NCBI GenBank assembly: GCA_934670025.1
Contig: CAKUOS010000001.1
Location: 62,001-126,000, forward strand
Reading direction: 5' to 3'
From: an uncultured Oscillospiraceae bacterium
Lineage (GTDB): Bacteria > Bacillota > Clostridia > Oscillospirales > Oscillospiraceae
DNA length: 64,000 nucleotides
Shown: positions 1-9,714 of the stretch, piece by piece
Numbering within the stretch: the stretch's first letter is position 1
How the letters are laid out: each line of letters begins with the position of its first letter
Notes under the pieces: generated by a model
Database searches by the model: none
Seen by the model: the letters and a program-made list of their open reading frames with translations, nothing else
What the model was told of the DNA's origin: nothing
Made by a program: the position numbers and the translations under genes

Positions 1-1024
1 GGCATACTCCGTCGCCATGATCACCGACTACGGCGACATCACCGACCAGTCCTTCAACCAGACCACGTACGAGGCCTGCAAGGAGTTCTGCGAAGGCGCC
101 GGCCTGAACTTCAACTATTTCAAGCCCGCCGGTGACTCCGACGCAGAGCGCGTCGCCATGATCGAGTCCGCCATCGACGAGGGCTACAACGTCGTCGTCA
201 TGCCCGGCTACGCATTCGCAGGCGCCATCAAGGAAACCGCCGACATCTATCCCGAGGTCACCTTCATCGCGCTGGACGTCGGCGCTGGCGATCTGGGCGA
301 TTACACGCTGCCGTCCAACCTGTACTGCGCGGTCTATCAGGAAGAGCTGTGCGGCTACATGGCCGGTTACGCGGCTGTGAAGCTCGGCTACACCAAGCTC
401 GGCTTCCTGGGCGGCATGGCTGTCCCGGCCGTCGTCCGTTACGGCTTCGGCTATGTGCAGGGCGTTGACGCCGCTGCCAAGGAGCTCGGCATCACCGTCG
501 ATCTCAAGTACGCTTACGGCAACCAGTTCTACGGCGACGGCGACATCACCGCTGCAATGGACACCTGGTATCAGGGCGGCACGGAGATCGTCTTCGCCTG
601 CGGCGGCGGCATCTACACGTCCGCGGCTGAGGCTGCTGCCAAGGTCGGCGGCAAGGTCATCGGCGTCGACGTCGACCAGGCCGGCATCATCGACGGCTCC
701 TACGGCGAAGGCATGACCGTTACCTCCGCAATGAAGGGTCTTGCTCCCACTGTCAAGCATATGCTCTCCGAAGTCGTGGCCGGCAACTTCGCCAACTACG
801 GCGGCAAAATCGACACGCTGGGCCTCGTCTCCGAGAACCCGGACGAGAACTACGTCCAGATCCCGACTGCCTCCACGCAGTTTGAGGACGGCAAGTTCAC
901 CACTGAGGACTACACCGCGCTCGTCGCCGCCATGTTCGCCGGTGAGATCACCGTCTCCAACGACACCACGGCAATGCCCGCCGTCACCAACGTCAACGTT
1001 GAGGATCTCGGCAACCTGAAGTAA
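1..1024 (+). CDS. BMP-family nucleoside ABC transporter substrate-binding protein (5' partial)
   Basis: The reading frame is open from base 2, so the gene begins before the window; the first visible ATG (17) is internal because the residues ahead of it (AYSVAM) already fit the first beta strand of the family. The region ITDYGDITDQSFNQ matches the start of mature PnrA/BMP lipoproteins, which bind purine or pyrimidine nucleosides outside the membrane. The body shows the expected two-lobe periplasmic-binding pattern (VVVMPGYAF, FACGGGIYTSAAEAA, VIGVDVDQ). The signal peptide and lipobox are off the edge. The ATPase and two permeases of the same transporter follow, after a terminator and a separate promoter, so the binding protein may be made in excess over the membrane part. 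Confidence 0.9.
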   Translation, partial: AYSVAMITDYGDITDQSFNQTTYEACKEFCEGAGLNFNYFKPAGDSDAERVAMIESAIDEGYNVVVMPGYAFAGAIKETADIYPEVTFIALDVGAGDLGDYTLPSNLYCAVYQEELCGYMAGYAAVKLGYTKLGFLGGMAVPAVVRYGFGYVQGVDAAAKELGITVDLKYAYGNQFYGDGDITAAMDTWYQGGTEIVFACGGGIYTSAAEAAAKVGGKVIGVDVDQAGIIDGSYGEGMTVTSAMKGLAPTVKHMLSEVVAGNFANYGGKIDTLGLVSENPDENYVQIPTASTQFEDGKFTTEDYTALVAAMFAGEITVSNDTTAMPAVTNVNVEDLGNLK

Positions 1025-1044
1025 TCGGAACTCTTACATAAAAA

Positions 1045-1072
1045 CGTGCAGGCTTCGGCCTGCACGTTTTTT
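1045..1072 (+). terminator. Rho-independent terminator after the BMP gene
   Basis: A 9-bp GC-rich stem (CGTGCAGGC / GCCTGCACG) closes on a TTCG loop and is followed by six T residues. It separates the binding-protein gene from the transporter ATPase gene. Confidence 0.9.
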
Positions 1073-1135
1073 CGCGCCAGCGGGCGTTCTGCTGTGCAAT
1101 TTCTCCCAAAAAGCGCGCGCGGGCCGAAAAACTTT

Positions 1136-1164
1136 TTGATTTATCGCCGGGAGTATAGTATACT
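1136..1164 (+). promoter_or_regulatory. Sigma-A promoter of the nucleoside transporter/salvage operon
   Basis: TTGATT and TATACT are separated by exactly 17 bases, about 75 bases ahead of the ATPase start. It should drive the ATPase, both permeases and probably the downstream salvage genes. Confidence 0.75.
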
Positions 1165-1239
1165 GTACTGGTATCATGGTTTCCGTCCTCGCAGGCAGTT
1201 TGCGCGCGGGCCATAAAAACGGAAGGAGGGCGAAAGAGC

Positions 1240-2778
1240 TTGGAAACGCAGTACGCCATTGAGATGCTCAACATCACAAAACGTTTCCCCGGAATCATCG
1301 CCAACGACAACATCACCCTGAAACTCAAAAAAGGAGAGATCCACGCCCTGCTCGGCGAAAACGGCGCGGGCAAGTCGACGCTGATGAGCGTCCTGTTCGG
1401 CCTCTACCAGCCGGAGGAGGGCGAGATCCACAAGGACGGCCGCAAGGTCGAGATCCGCGACCCGAACGACGCCAACGCGCTCGGCATCGGCATGGTGCAT
1501 CAGCACTTCAAGCTGGTCGAGTGCTTCTCGGTCCTGGACAACATCATTCTCGGCGTGGAGCCGAATAAGCTCGGCTTCCTGCAAAAGCAGAACGCACGGG
1601 AAAAGGTTCTCGAGCTGTCGGAAAAATACGGCCTGCACGTCGATCCCGACGCCGTGATCGAGGATATCACCGTCGGTATGCAGCAGCGCACGGAGATCCT
1701 CAAGATGCTCTACCGCGACAACGAGATCCTCATTTTCGACGAGCCGACGGCCGTTCTGACGCCGCAGGAGATCGAAGAACTGATGCAGATCATGCGCAAT
1801 CTCGCGGCCGAGGGCAAGAGCATCCTGTTTATCTCGCACAAGCTGAACGAGATCATGGAAGTCTCCGACCGCGTGACCGTGCTGCGGAAGGGCAAGTGCA
1901 TCGGCACCGTCGAGACGGCGCACACCACCGCGGAGGAGCTTTCGTCCATGATGGTCGGGCGCAATGTCAGCTTCCACGTGGAAAAGGCGCCGATGCAGCT
2001 CGGCGGCGAGGTCCTGTCCGTCGAGCATCTGACGGTCGCGTCCAGGGTGCATAAAAACAACGCCGTCAAGGACGTGTCGTTCAAGGTCCGCGCGGGCGAG
2101 ATCGTCTGCATCGCGGGCATCGACGGCAACGGCCAGACGGAGCTGGTCTACGCGCTGACGGGTCTGGAGCCCGCGGCCGGCGGCACGATCACGCTCAAGG
2201 GCACGGACATCACCCGCGCCTCCATCCGCCGCAGGAGCACCATGGGCATGAGCCACATTCCCGAGGACCGGCACAAGCACGGTCTGGTGCTCGACTACAC
2301 GCTCGAGGACAACATGGTCCTACAGCGCTATTTCGAACCGGAATTCACCGATAAGGCCGGATTCCTGCGCCGCGGCAACATCCGCGCGTATGCAGACCGC
2401 CTCATCGAACAATACGACGTCCGCTCGGGCCAGGGCGCGCTCACGCCCGCGCGCAGTATGTCGGGCGGCAACCAGCAGAAGGCCATCGTCGCGCGCGAGA
2501 TCGACAAGGATCCGGAGCTGCTCGTCGCCGTGCAGCCGACCAGAGGTCTGGACGTCGGCGCGATCGAATACATCCACAAGCAGCTCGTCGCGCAGCGCGA
2601 CGCCGGCAAGGCCGTGCTGCTCGTGTCGCTGGAGCTCGACGAGGTCATGGACGTGCCTGACCGCATCCTCGTCATGTACGAGGGCGAAATCGTCGGCGAG
2701 CTCGATCCGAAAAACACCACGCAGGAGGAGCTGGGTCTGTACATGGCCGGCGCCAAAAGAGATGAGGTGAAGGCATGA
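1240..2778 (+). CDS. Nucleoside ABC transporter, duplicated ATP-binding subunit (NupO/YufO type)
   Basis: This 512-residue protein has two fused nucleotide-binding domains. The first has a clean Walker A (GENGAGKST, residues 39-47) and Walker B (ILIFDEPTAVLTP) but the degenerate signature ITVGMQQ; the second has a degenerate P-loop (GIDGNGQTE) and an intact signature MSGGNQQ. That complementary degeneracy is typical of the BMP-partnered sugar/nucleoside importer ATPases. The start is TTG, chosen because a strong GGAAGGAGGG site lies 9 bases upstream; the next ATG (1264) lacks one. It overlaps the following permease by 4 bases, indicating translational coupling. It powers nucleoside import at the cytoplasmic face. 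Confidence 0.93.
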   Translation: METQYAIEMLNITKRFPGIIANDNITLKLKKGEIHALLGENGAGKSTLMSVLFGLYQPEEGEIHKDGRKVEIRDPNDANALGIGMVHQHFKLVECFSVLDNIILGVEPNKLGFLQKQNAREKVLELSEKYGLHVDPDAVIEDITVGMQQRTEILKMLYRDNEILIFDEPTAVLTPQEIEELMQIMRNLAAEGKSILFISHKLNEIMEVSDRVTVLRKGKCIGTVETAHTTAEELSSMMVGRNVSFHVEKAPMQLGGEVLSVEHLTVASRVHKNNAVKDVSFKVRAGEIVCIAGIDGNGQTELVYALTGLEPAAGGTITLKGTDITRASIRRRSTMGMSHIPEDRHKHGLVLDYTLEDNMVLQRYFEPEFTDKAGFLRRGNIRAYADRLIEQYDVRSGQGALTPARSMSGGNQQKAIVAREIDKDPELLVAVQPTRGLDVGAIEYIHKQLVAQRDAGKAVLLVSLELDEVMDVPDRILVMYEGEIVGELDPKNTTQEELGLYMAGAKRDEVKA

Positions 2779-3911
2779 AAAACGATCGCAACATTCTGAA
2801 AAATCCCGGCGTACAGTCGCTGCTGACGTCGCTGCTGTGCATCCTGCTGGGACTTTTCATCGGCTATCTGGTGCTGCTGCTCATCAACCCCGCGGGCGCG
2901 TGGGGCGCGATCACGAACGTCATGAAAAACTTCCTGACGTATTCCAGCACCAAGGCGCAGCTGAAGTATTTCGGCAATACGCTCGTGCGCACGGCGCCGC
3001 TGCTGATGTGCTCGCTGAGCGTGCTGTTCGTCTACAAGGTCGGCCTGTTCAACATCGGCGCGGCCGGTCAGTATGTCGCGGGCGCGTGCGCGTGCCTGTA
3101 CGCGGCGCTGTATCTCAAGTGGCACTGGCTGCCGTGTATGCTGCTGGCCATCGCGGCCGGCGCGCTGCTGGGCACGATCTCGGGGCTTCTGAAAAGCTCG
3201 TTCAACGTCTCCGAGGTCATCTCGGGCATCATGCTCAACTGGATCGCGCTGTACACGACCAATATGCTGCTGACGAACGTCAAGGAGCCGACCAGCCCCT
3301 ATACCTATCAGATGAAGGCCGAAGGCGAACAGGCCATCCTGCCGCAGATCAGCCTTTCAAAGCTCCTGAGCGGCAACCAGTATGTGACCATCGCCATCCC
3401 GATCGCCATCGTCTGCGCGATCGTCATCTGGATCGTGCTGTCGAAGACGCTCTTCGGCTATGAGCTCAAGGCCACCGGCAACAACCCCAACGCCGCAAAA
3501 TACTGCGGCATGGCCGAAAAGCGCAACATCATCGTGACGCTCGCCATCGGCGGCGCACTGGCGGGTCTGGGCGCGTCGCTGCTGTACCAGACGGGCTATG
3601 AGCAGTGGCAGTGCACGTACTCCTCCGTGCCGTCGATGGGCTTCAACGGCATCGCCGCGGCGTTCCTGGGCGGCTTAAGCCCGATCGGCTCGATCTTCGC
3701 CTCGTTCTTTATCCAGCATATCACCGCGGGCGGCGCGTATGTCGACAAGTCGCTGTACTGCTCGCAGATCTCCGACCTGATCTCGGCCATCATCATCTAT
3801 CTGTGCAGCTTCGTGCTGTTCTTCAAGACGGCGCTCAACGGGCGCATCGCGCATCATGAGGAAAAGAAAGCCCGCAAAGCGGCTGCCGGGAAAGGAGGCG
3901 GACAGGCATGA
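2775..3911 (+). CDS. Nucleoside ABC transporter permease 1 (NupP/YufP type)
   Basis: The protein is 378 residues with about ten hydrophobic segments, beginning near residues 10-35, and belongs to the branched-chain-amino-acid/BMP permease superfamily (LLMCSLSVLFVYKVGLFNIG and AAAFLGGLSPIGSI are family-like stretches). It forms the larger half of the transmembrane channel with the next gene. The ATG overlaps the ATPase stop (ATGA) and has a GAGGTG site inside the upstream gene. The basic C-terminal tail (EEKKARKAAAGKGGG) also encodes the AAAGGAGG ribosome site for the next gene. Confidence 0.92.
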   Translation: MKNDRNILKNPGVQSLLTSLLCILLGLFIGYLVLLLINPAGAWGAITNVMKNFLTYSSTKAQLKYFGNTLVRTAPLLMCSLSVLFVYKVGLFNIGAAGQYVAGACACLYAALYLKWHWLPCMLLAIAAGALLGTISGLLKSSFNVSEVISGIMLNWIALYTTNMLLTNVKEPTSPYTYQMKAEGEQAILPQISLSKLLSGNQYVTIAIPIAIVCAIVIWIVLSKTLFGYELKATGNNPNAAKYCGMAEKRNIIVTLAIGGALAGLGASLLYQTGYEQWQCTYSSVPSMGFNGIAAAFLGGLSPIGSIFASFFIQHITAGGAYVDKSLYCSQISDLISAIIIYLCSFVLFFKTALNGRIAHHEEKKARKAAAGKGGGQA

Positions 3912-4849
3912 TCCTTCTGCTTCAGTATACACTCCTGTTCGCGTCGGTCCTGCTGCTGGTCGCGCTCGGCGGCTGTTTCTCGGAGCATTCCGGCGTCATC
4001 AACCTCGGTCTGGAGGGCATCATGGTCATCGGCGCACTCGGCGGCGCGCTCACCATGCGCTATCTGCCGGCCACGACGCCCGGCATCGTGATGGTGCTGG
4101 CCGTCATCGGTGCAAGCATTCTGGGCGGTATGCTCTATTCGGTGCTGCTGGCCGTCTCGGCCATCAACTGCAAGGCCGACCAGACCATCGTCGGCACGGC
4201 GATGAACATCCTCGGCACGGCCGCGGCGACGGTCATCGTCAAGGCCATCAACACCGCCGCGAACCCCAACGACGTGTCCTCCACCATCCAGTATGTCGAC
4301 GCGAAAAAGGCGTTCCTCGTGAACATCGGCTCGTTCGAGTTCAACTGGTTCATGGTCGTGGCCGTCATCGCGCTCGTCATCTCGTACATCACGCTCTATA
4401 AGACGCGCTTCGGCCTGCGCCTGATGGCCTGCGGCGAACATCCGCAGGCGGCGGCCAGCGTCGGCATCAGCGTGTATAAGATGCGCTGGGCCGGTGTGCT
4501 CATCTCGGGCCTGCTCGGCGGTCTTGGCGGCATCGTGTACATCACGTGCGGCGTCAGCGAATGGAAATTTGAATACGGCGTGGCGGGCTTCGGCTTTTTG
4601 TCCCTCGCCGTCATGATCTTCGGCCAGTGGAAGCCGGGGCGCATCGCGCTGGCGGCGCTGCTGTTCGGTCTGTTCCGCGCGCTGTCGAACGTCTACTTCG
4701 GCTTTGACTTCCTTGTGAATCTCAACATCCCCGGCGGCGTTTACAATATGCTGCCGTACATCATCTCGCTGATCGTCCTGGCCTTCACGTCGAAAAACTC
4801 GCGCGCGCCGAAGGCCGAGGGCATCCCCTACGACAAGGGACAGCGGTAA
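3908..4849 (+). CDS. Nucleoside ABC transporter permease 2 (NupQ/YufQ type)
   Basis: A 313-residue polytopic membrane protein, shorter than its partner, with the family stretch FSEHSGVINLGLEGIMVIGAL near residues 27-47 and a typical LRLMACGEHPQAAASVGI loop that contacts the ATPase. It overlaps permease 1 by 4 bases and is the last transporter subunit before the salvage enzymes. Together the BMP protein, double ATPase and two permeases make a complete nucleoside importer. Confidence 0.92.
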   Translation: MILLLQYTLLFASVLLLVALGGCFSEHSGVINLGLEGIMVIGALGGALTMRYLPATTPGIVMVLAVIGASILGGMLYSVLLAVSAINCKADQTIVGTAMNILGTAAATVIVKAINTAANPNDVSSTIQYVDAKKAFLVNIGSFEFNWFMVVAVIALVISYITLYKTRFGLRLMACGEHPQAAASVGISVYKMRWAGVLISGLLGGLGGIVYITCGVSEWKFEYGVAGFGFLSLAVMIFGQWKPGRIALAALLFGLFRALSNVYFGFDFLVNLNIPGGVYNMLPYIISLIVLAFTSKNSRAPKAEGIPYDKGQR

Positions 4850-4862
4850 GCGCGTTTTTTCC

Positions 4863-4892
4863 CTCCGACAGGTCCGTGCGGGCCTGTCGGAG
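4863..4892 (+). other. Hairpin between permease and phosphorylase genes
   Basis: A 10-bp perfect stem (CTCCGACAGG / CCTGTCGGAG) with a 10-base loop sits in the 77-base gap. It is not followed by a T-run, so it is more likely an mRNA stability or processing element, or a partial attenuator, than a full terminator. Confidence 0.5.
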
Positions 4893-4926
4893 ACTTCATT
4901 TCTGAAATGCAGGAGGCTCTTTTCCC

Positions 4927-6228
<1,302 letters not shown>

Positions 6229-6247
6229 AGAGAGAGGATAACGGGAT

Positions 6248-6874
6248 ATGTCAGATGTGATCGTCATCGGTGTTGCCGGCGGTACCGGCAGCGGAAAAAC
6301 CACGCTCGTCAAGGCGCTCATCAATCGCTTCGGCGACAATATCAGCGTGCTCAGCCACGATAACTACTACAAGCGGCACGACGAGATGAGCTATGAGGAG
6401 CGTTCGCACCTCAACTACGACTGCCCGGACGCATTTGACACCGATATGATGATTGGGCATCTGCGCGAGCTGAAAGAAGGCCGGGCCATCGACTGCCCGA
6501 CGTACGACTACACCGTCCACAACCGCGCGGAGGAGGTTCTGCACATCGAGCCGCGCAAGGTCATCGTGGTCGAGGGCATTCTGATCTTCGCCAGCCGCGC
6601 GCTGTGCGACGAGATGAACATCCGCATCTTTGTCGACGCCGACGCCGACGTGCGCCTGTGCAGGCGTATCCGCCGCGACGTCAAAAAGCGCGGCCGCAGC
6701 ATCGATTCGGTCATCGAGCAGTATCTGACGACGGTCAAGCCCATGCACGAGCTGTACGTCGAGCCGAGCAAGAAGAACGCGAACATCATCGTCCCCGAGG
6801 GCGGCAAGAATCTCATCGCGCTCGAGATGATCATCAACCGCATCCAGCGGCACATCGACGGCACGGCGGAATAA
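6248..6874 (+). CDS. udk: Uridine kinase
   Basis: A 208-residue P-loop kinase that phosphorylates uridine and cytidine to UMP and CMP. The Walker A loop GGTGSGKTT is at residues 11-19, followed by the substrate-binding HDNYYKRHDEMSYEE stretch, NYDCPDAFD, the Walker B-like VIVVEGILIF, and the R-rich lid RRIRRDVKKRGR. It lies 19 bases behind the phosphorylase gene with a GAGAGGA site and closes the salvage operon; a strong terminator follows. Confidence 0.95.
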   Translation: MSDVIVIGVAGGTGSGKTTLVKALINRFGDNISVLSHDNYYKRHDEMSYEERSHLNYDCPDAFDTDMMIGHLRELKEGRAIDCPTYDYTVHNRAEEVLHIEPRKVIVVEGILIFASRALCDEMNIRIFVDADADVRLCRRIRRDVKKRGRSIDSVIEQYLTTVKPMHELYVEPSKKNANIIVPEGGKNLIALEMIINRIQRHIDGTAE

Positions 6875-6890
6875 CGAACTCCATAACGAA

Positions 6891-6924
6891 ACCCGGTACG
6901 GCCTGATGGCCGTACCGGGTTTTT
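6891..6924 (+). terminator. Terminator after udk
   Basis: A 13-bp perfect stem (ACCCGGTACGGCC and complement) with a TGAT loop is followed by TTTT. It ends the nucleoside operon and also lies just past the end of the convergent CarD-like gene. Confidence 0.9.
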
Positions 6925-6929
6925 GATTT

Positions 6930-7430
6930 TCAGGCGTCCAATTGCTTTTGCAGGTAATCCTTCACCTCGTTCGGCGCGAGGCCGAGAATGAAGCCGAACT
7001 CGCCGCAGAGCAGCTCCTCGGCCAGCTTCCAGCTGCGAAGCTCCGTCGACGAGACGCTGCGGCGGCTCGTCGAGAGCGCGGTCTGCTTGTCATGGAGCGT
7101 GCGGCACAGGCGCAGGAGCGTCTCGCAGTCGTGCCCGGAGAGGACGGCCCTGTAATACTCGCCGGCCTCCCGGCTGCCGGCCGGGATATCGTCAAGCGGC
7201 GCGAGCTTCGGCAGGCGCGGCAGCAGCCCGTCGAGCTGCGCGCGCGTCAGGACGGGGCGCATGACGGCCTTGCCGTCCACGGGCGTATAGATCGTGCCGC
7301 CGCGGTAATACGGCCGCAGACGGTAATAATCCCGGTTTTTATCAAGACCCGAGACTTTCAGCCGCCCGGCCTCTTCGACCCGGCACACGCCTTCTACCCC
7401 ATAAACAATATATTCACCGACGGAAAACAT
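6930..7430 (-). CDS. CarD family transcriptional regulator
   Basis: The N-terminal 60 residues (FSVGEYIVYGVEGVCRV, then YYRLRPYYRGGTIYTPVD) match the CarD/CdnL/TRCF RNA-polymerase-interacting domain, which binds the RNAP beta subunit and stabilises open complexes at promoters. The rest is helical, as in CdnL proteins, and ends in EVKDYLQKQL. Two candidate ATGs exist: the one at 7436 directly abuts AGGAGG, whereas 7430 has a 6-base spacer, so 7430 is chosen (166 residues). It is monocistronic, convergent with udk, with its own promoter. Confidence 0.85.
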   Translation of the reverse strand: MFSVGEYIVYGVEGVCRVEEAGRLKVSGLDKNRDYYRLRPYYRGGTIYTPVDGKAVMRPVLTRAQLDGLLPRLPKLAPLDDIPAGSREAGEYYRAVLSGHDCETLLRLCRTLHDKQTALSTSRRSVSSTELRSWKLAEELLCGEFGFILGLAPNEVKDYLQKQLDA

Positions 7431-7476
7431 GGACATCCTCCTTCTTCTTTTAATAATCGCAACTTCTTACACATAC

Positions 7477-7506
7477 AGTATACCAGATTCCGTGCCGAAA
7501 GTGTAA
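7477..7506 (-). promoter_or_regulatory. Promoter of the CarD-like gene
   Basis: On the minus strand TATACT (7482-7477) is preceded by TTACAC at 18 bases spacing, about 45 bases ahead of the start. Confidence 0.55.
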
Positions 7507-7523
7507 GAGGTTTTTCGGATTTT

Positions 7524-7559
7524 TTTAAAAAAAAGACGCGCCGCAGCGCGGCGCGTCTT
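7524..7559 (-). terminator. Terminator after murI
   Basis: A 12-bp stem (AAGACGCGCCGC / GCGGCGCGTCTT) with a 3-base loop; read on the minus strand it is followed by a run of T residues. It ends the kinase-racemase transcription unit. Confidence 0.88.
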
Positions 7560-7569
7560 CATGTATTTT

Positions 7570-8352
7570 TTATATGTCGTCGCAGGCAAACAGCGCGCGG
7601 CTGCGGGCGAGGATCTCCGGTTCGTCGAGCGAATTCCGGAATGCGACCGTGCCGGGGCTCTGCGCCGTGCGCAGCATCCCCTTCTCCGCGAGTTTTCTTT
7701 GCAGCTGCATCGCCACGCCGTGGCTGCCGTCCAGGATCTCCGGGCCGCGGCCGACGATCCTGCGGATGGCCGGCGTCAGGAAGGGGTAATGCGTGCAGCC
7801 GAGGACGATGGCGTCGAGGCGGATCTTTAGGTATGGCTCGAGCTTGTCGAACAGATACTGCTCCACAGCCGCTCCGCGCAGCTCTCCGCGCTCGACGAAC
7901 TCCATGAGGCCGCCGCACGGCAGGCCGATGATCTCCGCCTGATCGTCAAACTGGTGCTTGAGCGCCTGAAATTTTTCCTGCTTGACGGTCATCGGCGTCG
8001 CCATGACGAGAATGCGCCCGCCGGGGTATCGCTCCACCGCGGGCTTGAGCGCAGGCTCGGTGCCGATGACGGGGATATCCGGGTAGGCCGCGCGCAGGTG
8101 TTCGATGGCGGCGGATGTGGCCGTGTTGCAGGCCACGACGAGCGCCTTGGCGCCCGCGGCGGCGAGCTTTTCCGCGGCTGCGGACGCAAGCGCCCGGATC
8201 TCCGCCTCGCTCTTGACGCCATAGGGCGCGTGGAGCGAATCGCCGTAATAAAGATAATTCTCCTGCGGCAGCAGGCGCACCGTCTCGCGCAGGATGCTGA
8301 TGCCGCCGAGGCCCGAGTCGAAAAACGCGACGGGCCGGTCCTGCCTGGTCAT
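7570..8352 (-). CDS. murI: Glutamate racemase
   Basis: The 260-residue enzyme interconverts L- and D-glutamate, supplying D-Glu for peptidoglycan. Both catalytic cysteines are visible in their usual settings: ACNTATS (Cys75) and LGCTHYPFL (Cys186), plus the N-terminal FFDSGLGG and YYGDSLHAPYG substrate loop. Length is normal. An AAAGGAG site lies 9 bases before the ATG. It is downstream of the deoxynucleoside kinase gene (21-base gap) and probably co-transcribed. Confidence 0.96.
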   Translation of the reverse strand: MTRQDRPVAFFDSGLGGISILRETVRLLPQENYLYYGDSLHAPYGVKSEAEIRALASAAAEKLAAAGAKALVVACNTATSAAIEHLRAAYPDIPVIGTEPALKPAVERYPGGRILVMATPMTVKQEKFQALKHQFDDQAEIIGLPCGGLMEFVERGELRGAAVEQYLFDKLEPYLKIRLDAIVLGCTHYPFLTPAIRRIVGRGPEILDGSHGVAMQLQRKLAEKGMLRTAQSPGTVAFRNSLDEPEILARSRALFACDDI

Positions 8353-8373
8353 GCGGCAGCTCTCCTTTCCGGG

Positions 8374-8967
8374 TTATTGCTCCAGAAACCGGATGATCGC
8401 ATCGGGGTCATATTCCCCACGGTCCATGTCGATGCGCAGCGTCCGGTCGGGCGGCAGCGTCTGCGCCCATGCGTCATAGAGCTTTTTGAGCTCGTAGACG
8501 TACATGAGATCCAGATCGTCCTCATACTCGCGGCCGCGGTGGCGCATATGCTCGATGATGGTGCTGACGGAGCAGTCCAGATAGAGATATTTGTCGATCG
8601 GCGGCATGAGCGAGGCAATGCCGTTGGCGAGCTTTGTGAGCGTGTTGAATTCGTCCTGCGTCAGATCCTGCTGGTCGAGCCGGTAGCGCGCAATGACGAG
8701 ATTTTCGAGAAACGCGCGGTCGAAGAAGAAAAACTCCGTGTTCCCCGGGCCGGGACGCCAGCCGGGATCGTCAAAATACAGCGACAGAAAGCCCACCTGC
8801 GAGTGAAACGACCACCGTTTGGAGTCGGAATAATATTCGTTGATGTAGGGGTTATCCTGCGGCCGCTCTTCGTGGTACGACGCGCGCGGCCCGAGCCGCT
8901 CGACCAGCCGCCCCAGCAGCGTCGTCTTCCCGGCGCCGACCGTGCCGCAGATGGCGATATATTTCAT
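8374..8967 (-). CDS. Deoxynucleoside kinase (deoxyadenosine/deoxyguanosine kinase family)
   Basis: A 197-residue P-loop kinase: GTVGAGKTT near the N terminus, the EERPQDNPY substrate-site glutamate region, FDRAFLENLVIARYR (DRS-type motif) and a C-terminal LID-like RHRGREYEDD. These enzymes phosphorylate deoxynucleosides for dNTP salvage. The start is taken at 8967 (MKYIAICG) because AAGGAGG lies 8 bases upstream; a longer frame to 9003 has no ribosome site. Which base it prefers cannot be read from sequence. It pairs functionally with the nucleoside uptake genes nearby. Confidence 0.88.
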   Translation of the reverse strand: MKYIAICGTVGAGKTTLLGRLVERLGPRASYHEERPQDNPYINEYYSDSKRWSFHSQVGFLSLYFDDPGWRPGPGNTEFFFFDRAFLENLVIARYRLDQQDLTQDEFNTLTKLANGIASLMPPIDKYLYLDCSVSTIIEHMRHRGREYEDDLDLMYVYELKKLYDAWAQTLPPDRTLRIDMDRGEYDPDAIIRFLEQ

Positions 8968-9064
8968 GTCCGCGCCTCCTTTTTGCCGCAAATACCCGTT
9001 CATTTTACATCACGCGGCGCGTTCACGCAAGATGGGAAAGTGCCGAAAAGCAGCCGGCATGGAT

Positions 9065-9091
9065 TTAGCAGTCTTTATGATAGAGTGCTAA
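9065..9091 (+). promoter_or_regulatory. CIRCE operator (HrcA site) upstream of hsp20
   Basis: TTAGCAGTC, a 9-base spacer, then GAGTGCTAA: one mismatch from the CIRCE consensus with the exact 9-base spacing. It predicts HrcA repression of the Hsp20 gene; hrcA itself lies at 21.07 kb with a perfect CIRCE. Confidence 0.85.
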
Positions 9092-9104
9092 AATTAACAT
9101 CCGG

Positions 9105-9134
9105 TTCACAAAGAAACGCAGAATCGTTCATAAT
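9105..9134 (+). promoter_or_regulatory. Possible promoter of hsp20
   Basis: TTCACA and CATAAT are 18 bases apart, downstream of the CIRCE element. The match is modest; an alternative start site inside the CIRCE (TATGAT) has no good -35. Confidence 0.35.
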
Positions 9135-9233
9135 TCCGGTCTATCATGTGAATCGTAAACAAGAGATGAGCGAACGAAGTTCATCCGGGTTTACAGATCA
9201 AATCATATAATGAGACTCAAGGAGGTCTTTTCC

Positions 9234-9665
9234 ATGTTAGTACCGTATGCACGTAAAAATCATTCCGTTTCCACGTTCAATCCGTTTCATGATTTTGACG
9301 ATCTCGAGCGCGCGTTCTTCTCGGACAACGCCCTGAGCGAGTTCAAGACCGACATTCAGGAAAACGGCGACAGCTTCCTGCTGGAGGCCGATCTGCCGGG
9401 CTTTAAGAAGGAAGACATCCACGTTGACGTCGACGACGGCCGGCTGACCATCTCGGCCGAGCGCCACTCCAACTACGAGGACAAGGACAAGAAGGGTAAC
9501 TTCCTGCGCTGTGAGCGCTCCTACGGCTCCTACGCCCGGAGCTTTGATATCTCCGGGATCGACGCCGCGCAGATCAAGGCCGCGTACAATGACGGCGTGC
9601 TGCGCGTGACGCTGCCGAAGCAGACGCAGGTCCCGGCCTCGACCAGACGGCTGGAGATCGAGTAA
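9234..9665 (+). CDS. Hsp20/alpha-crystallin small heat-shock protein
   Basis: A 143-residue ATP-independent holdase. The alpha-crystallin domain spans roughly residues 35-130 (DSFLLEADLPGFKKEDIHVDVDDGRLTI..., GSYARSFDISG, AYNDGVLRVTLPK), and the C-terminal tail ends in a short basic stretch. The start at 9234 has AAGGAGG 8-9 bases upstream; the longer frame from 9210 would place that site inside the coding sequence. It is a single-gene unit under a CIRCE operator, with a terminator after it. Confidence 0.95.
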   Translation: MLVPYARKNHSVSTFNPFHDFDDLERAFFSDNALSEFKTDIQENGDSFLLEADLPGFKKEDIHVDVDDGRLTISAERHSNYEDKDKKGNFLRCERSYGSYARSFDISGIDAAQIKAAYNDGVLRVTLPKQTQVPASTRRLEIE

Positions 9666-9681
9666 CCGCGTCAAACACGCA

Positions 9682-9714
9682 CCCCCGGGCTGCAAAGCCC
9701 GGGGGTTTTCGTTT
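9682..9714 (+). terminator. Terminator after hsp20
   Basis: CCCCCGGGCT / AGCCCGGGGG stem with GCAA loop and TTTTCGTTT. It also covers the 3' end of the convergent exonuclease gene. Confidence 0.9.
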
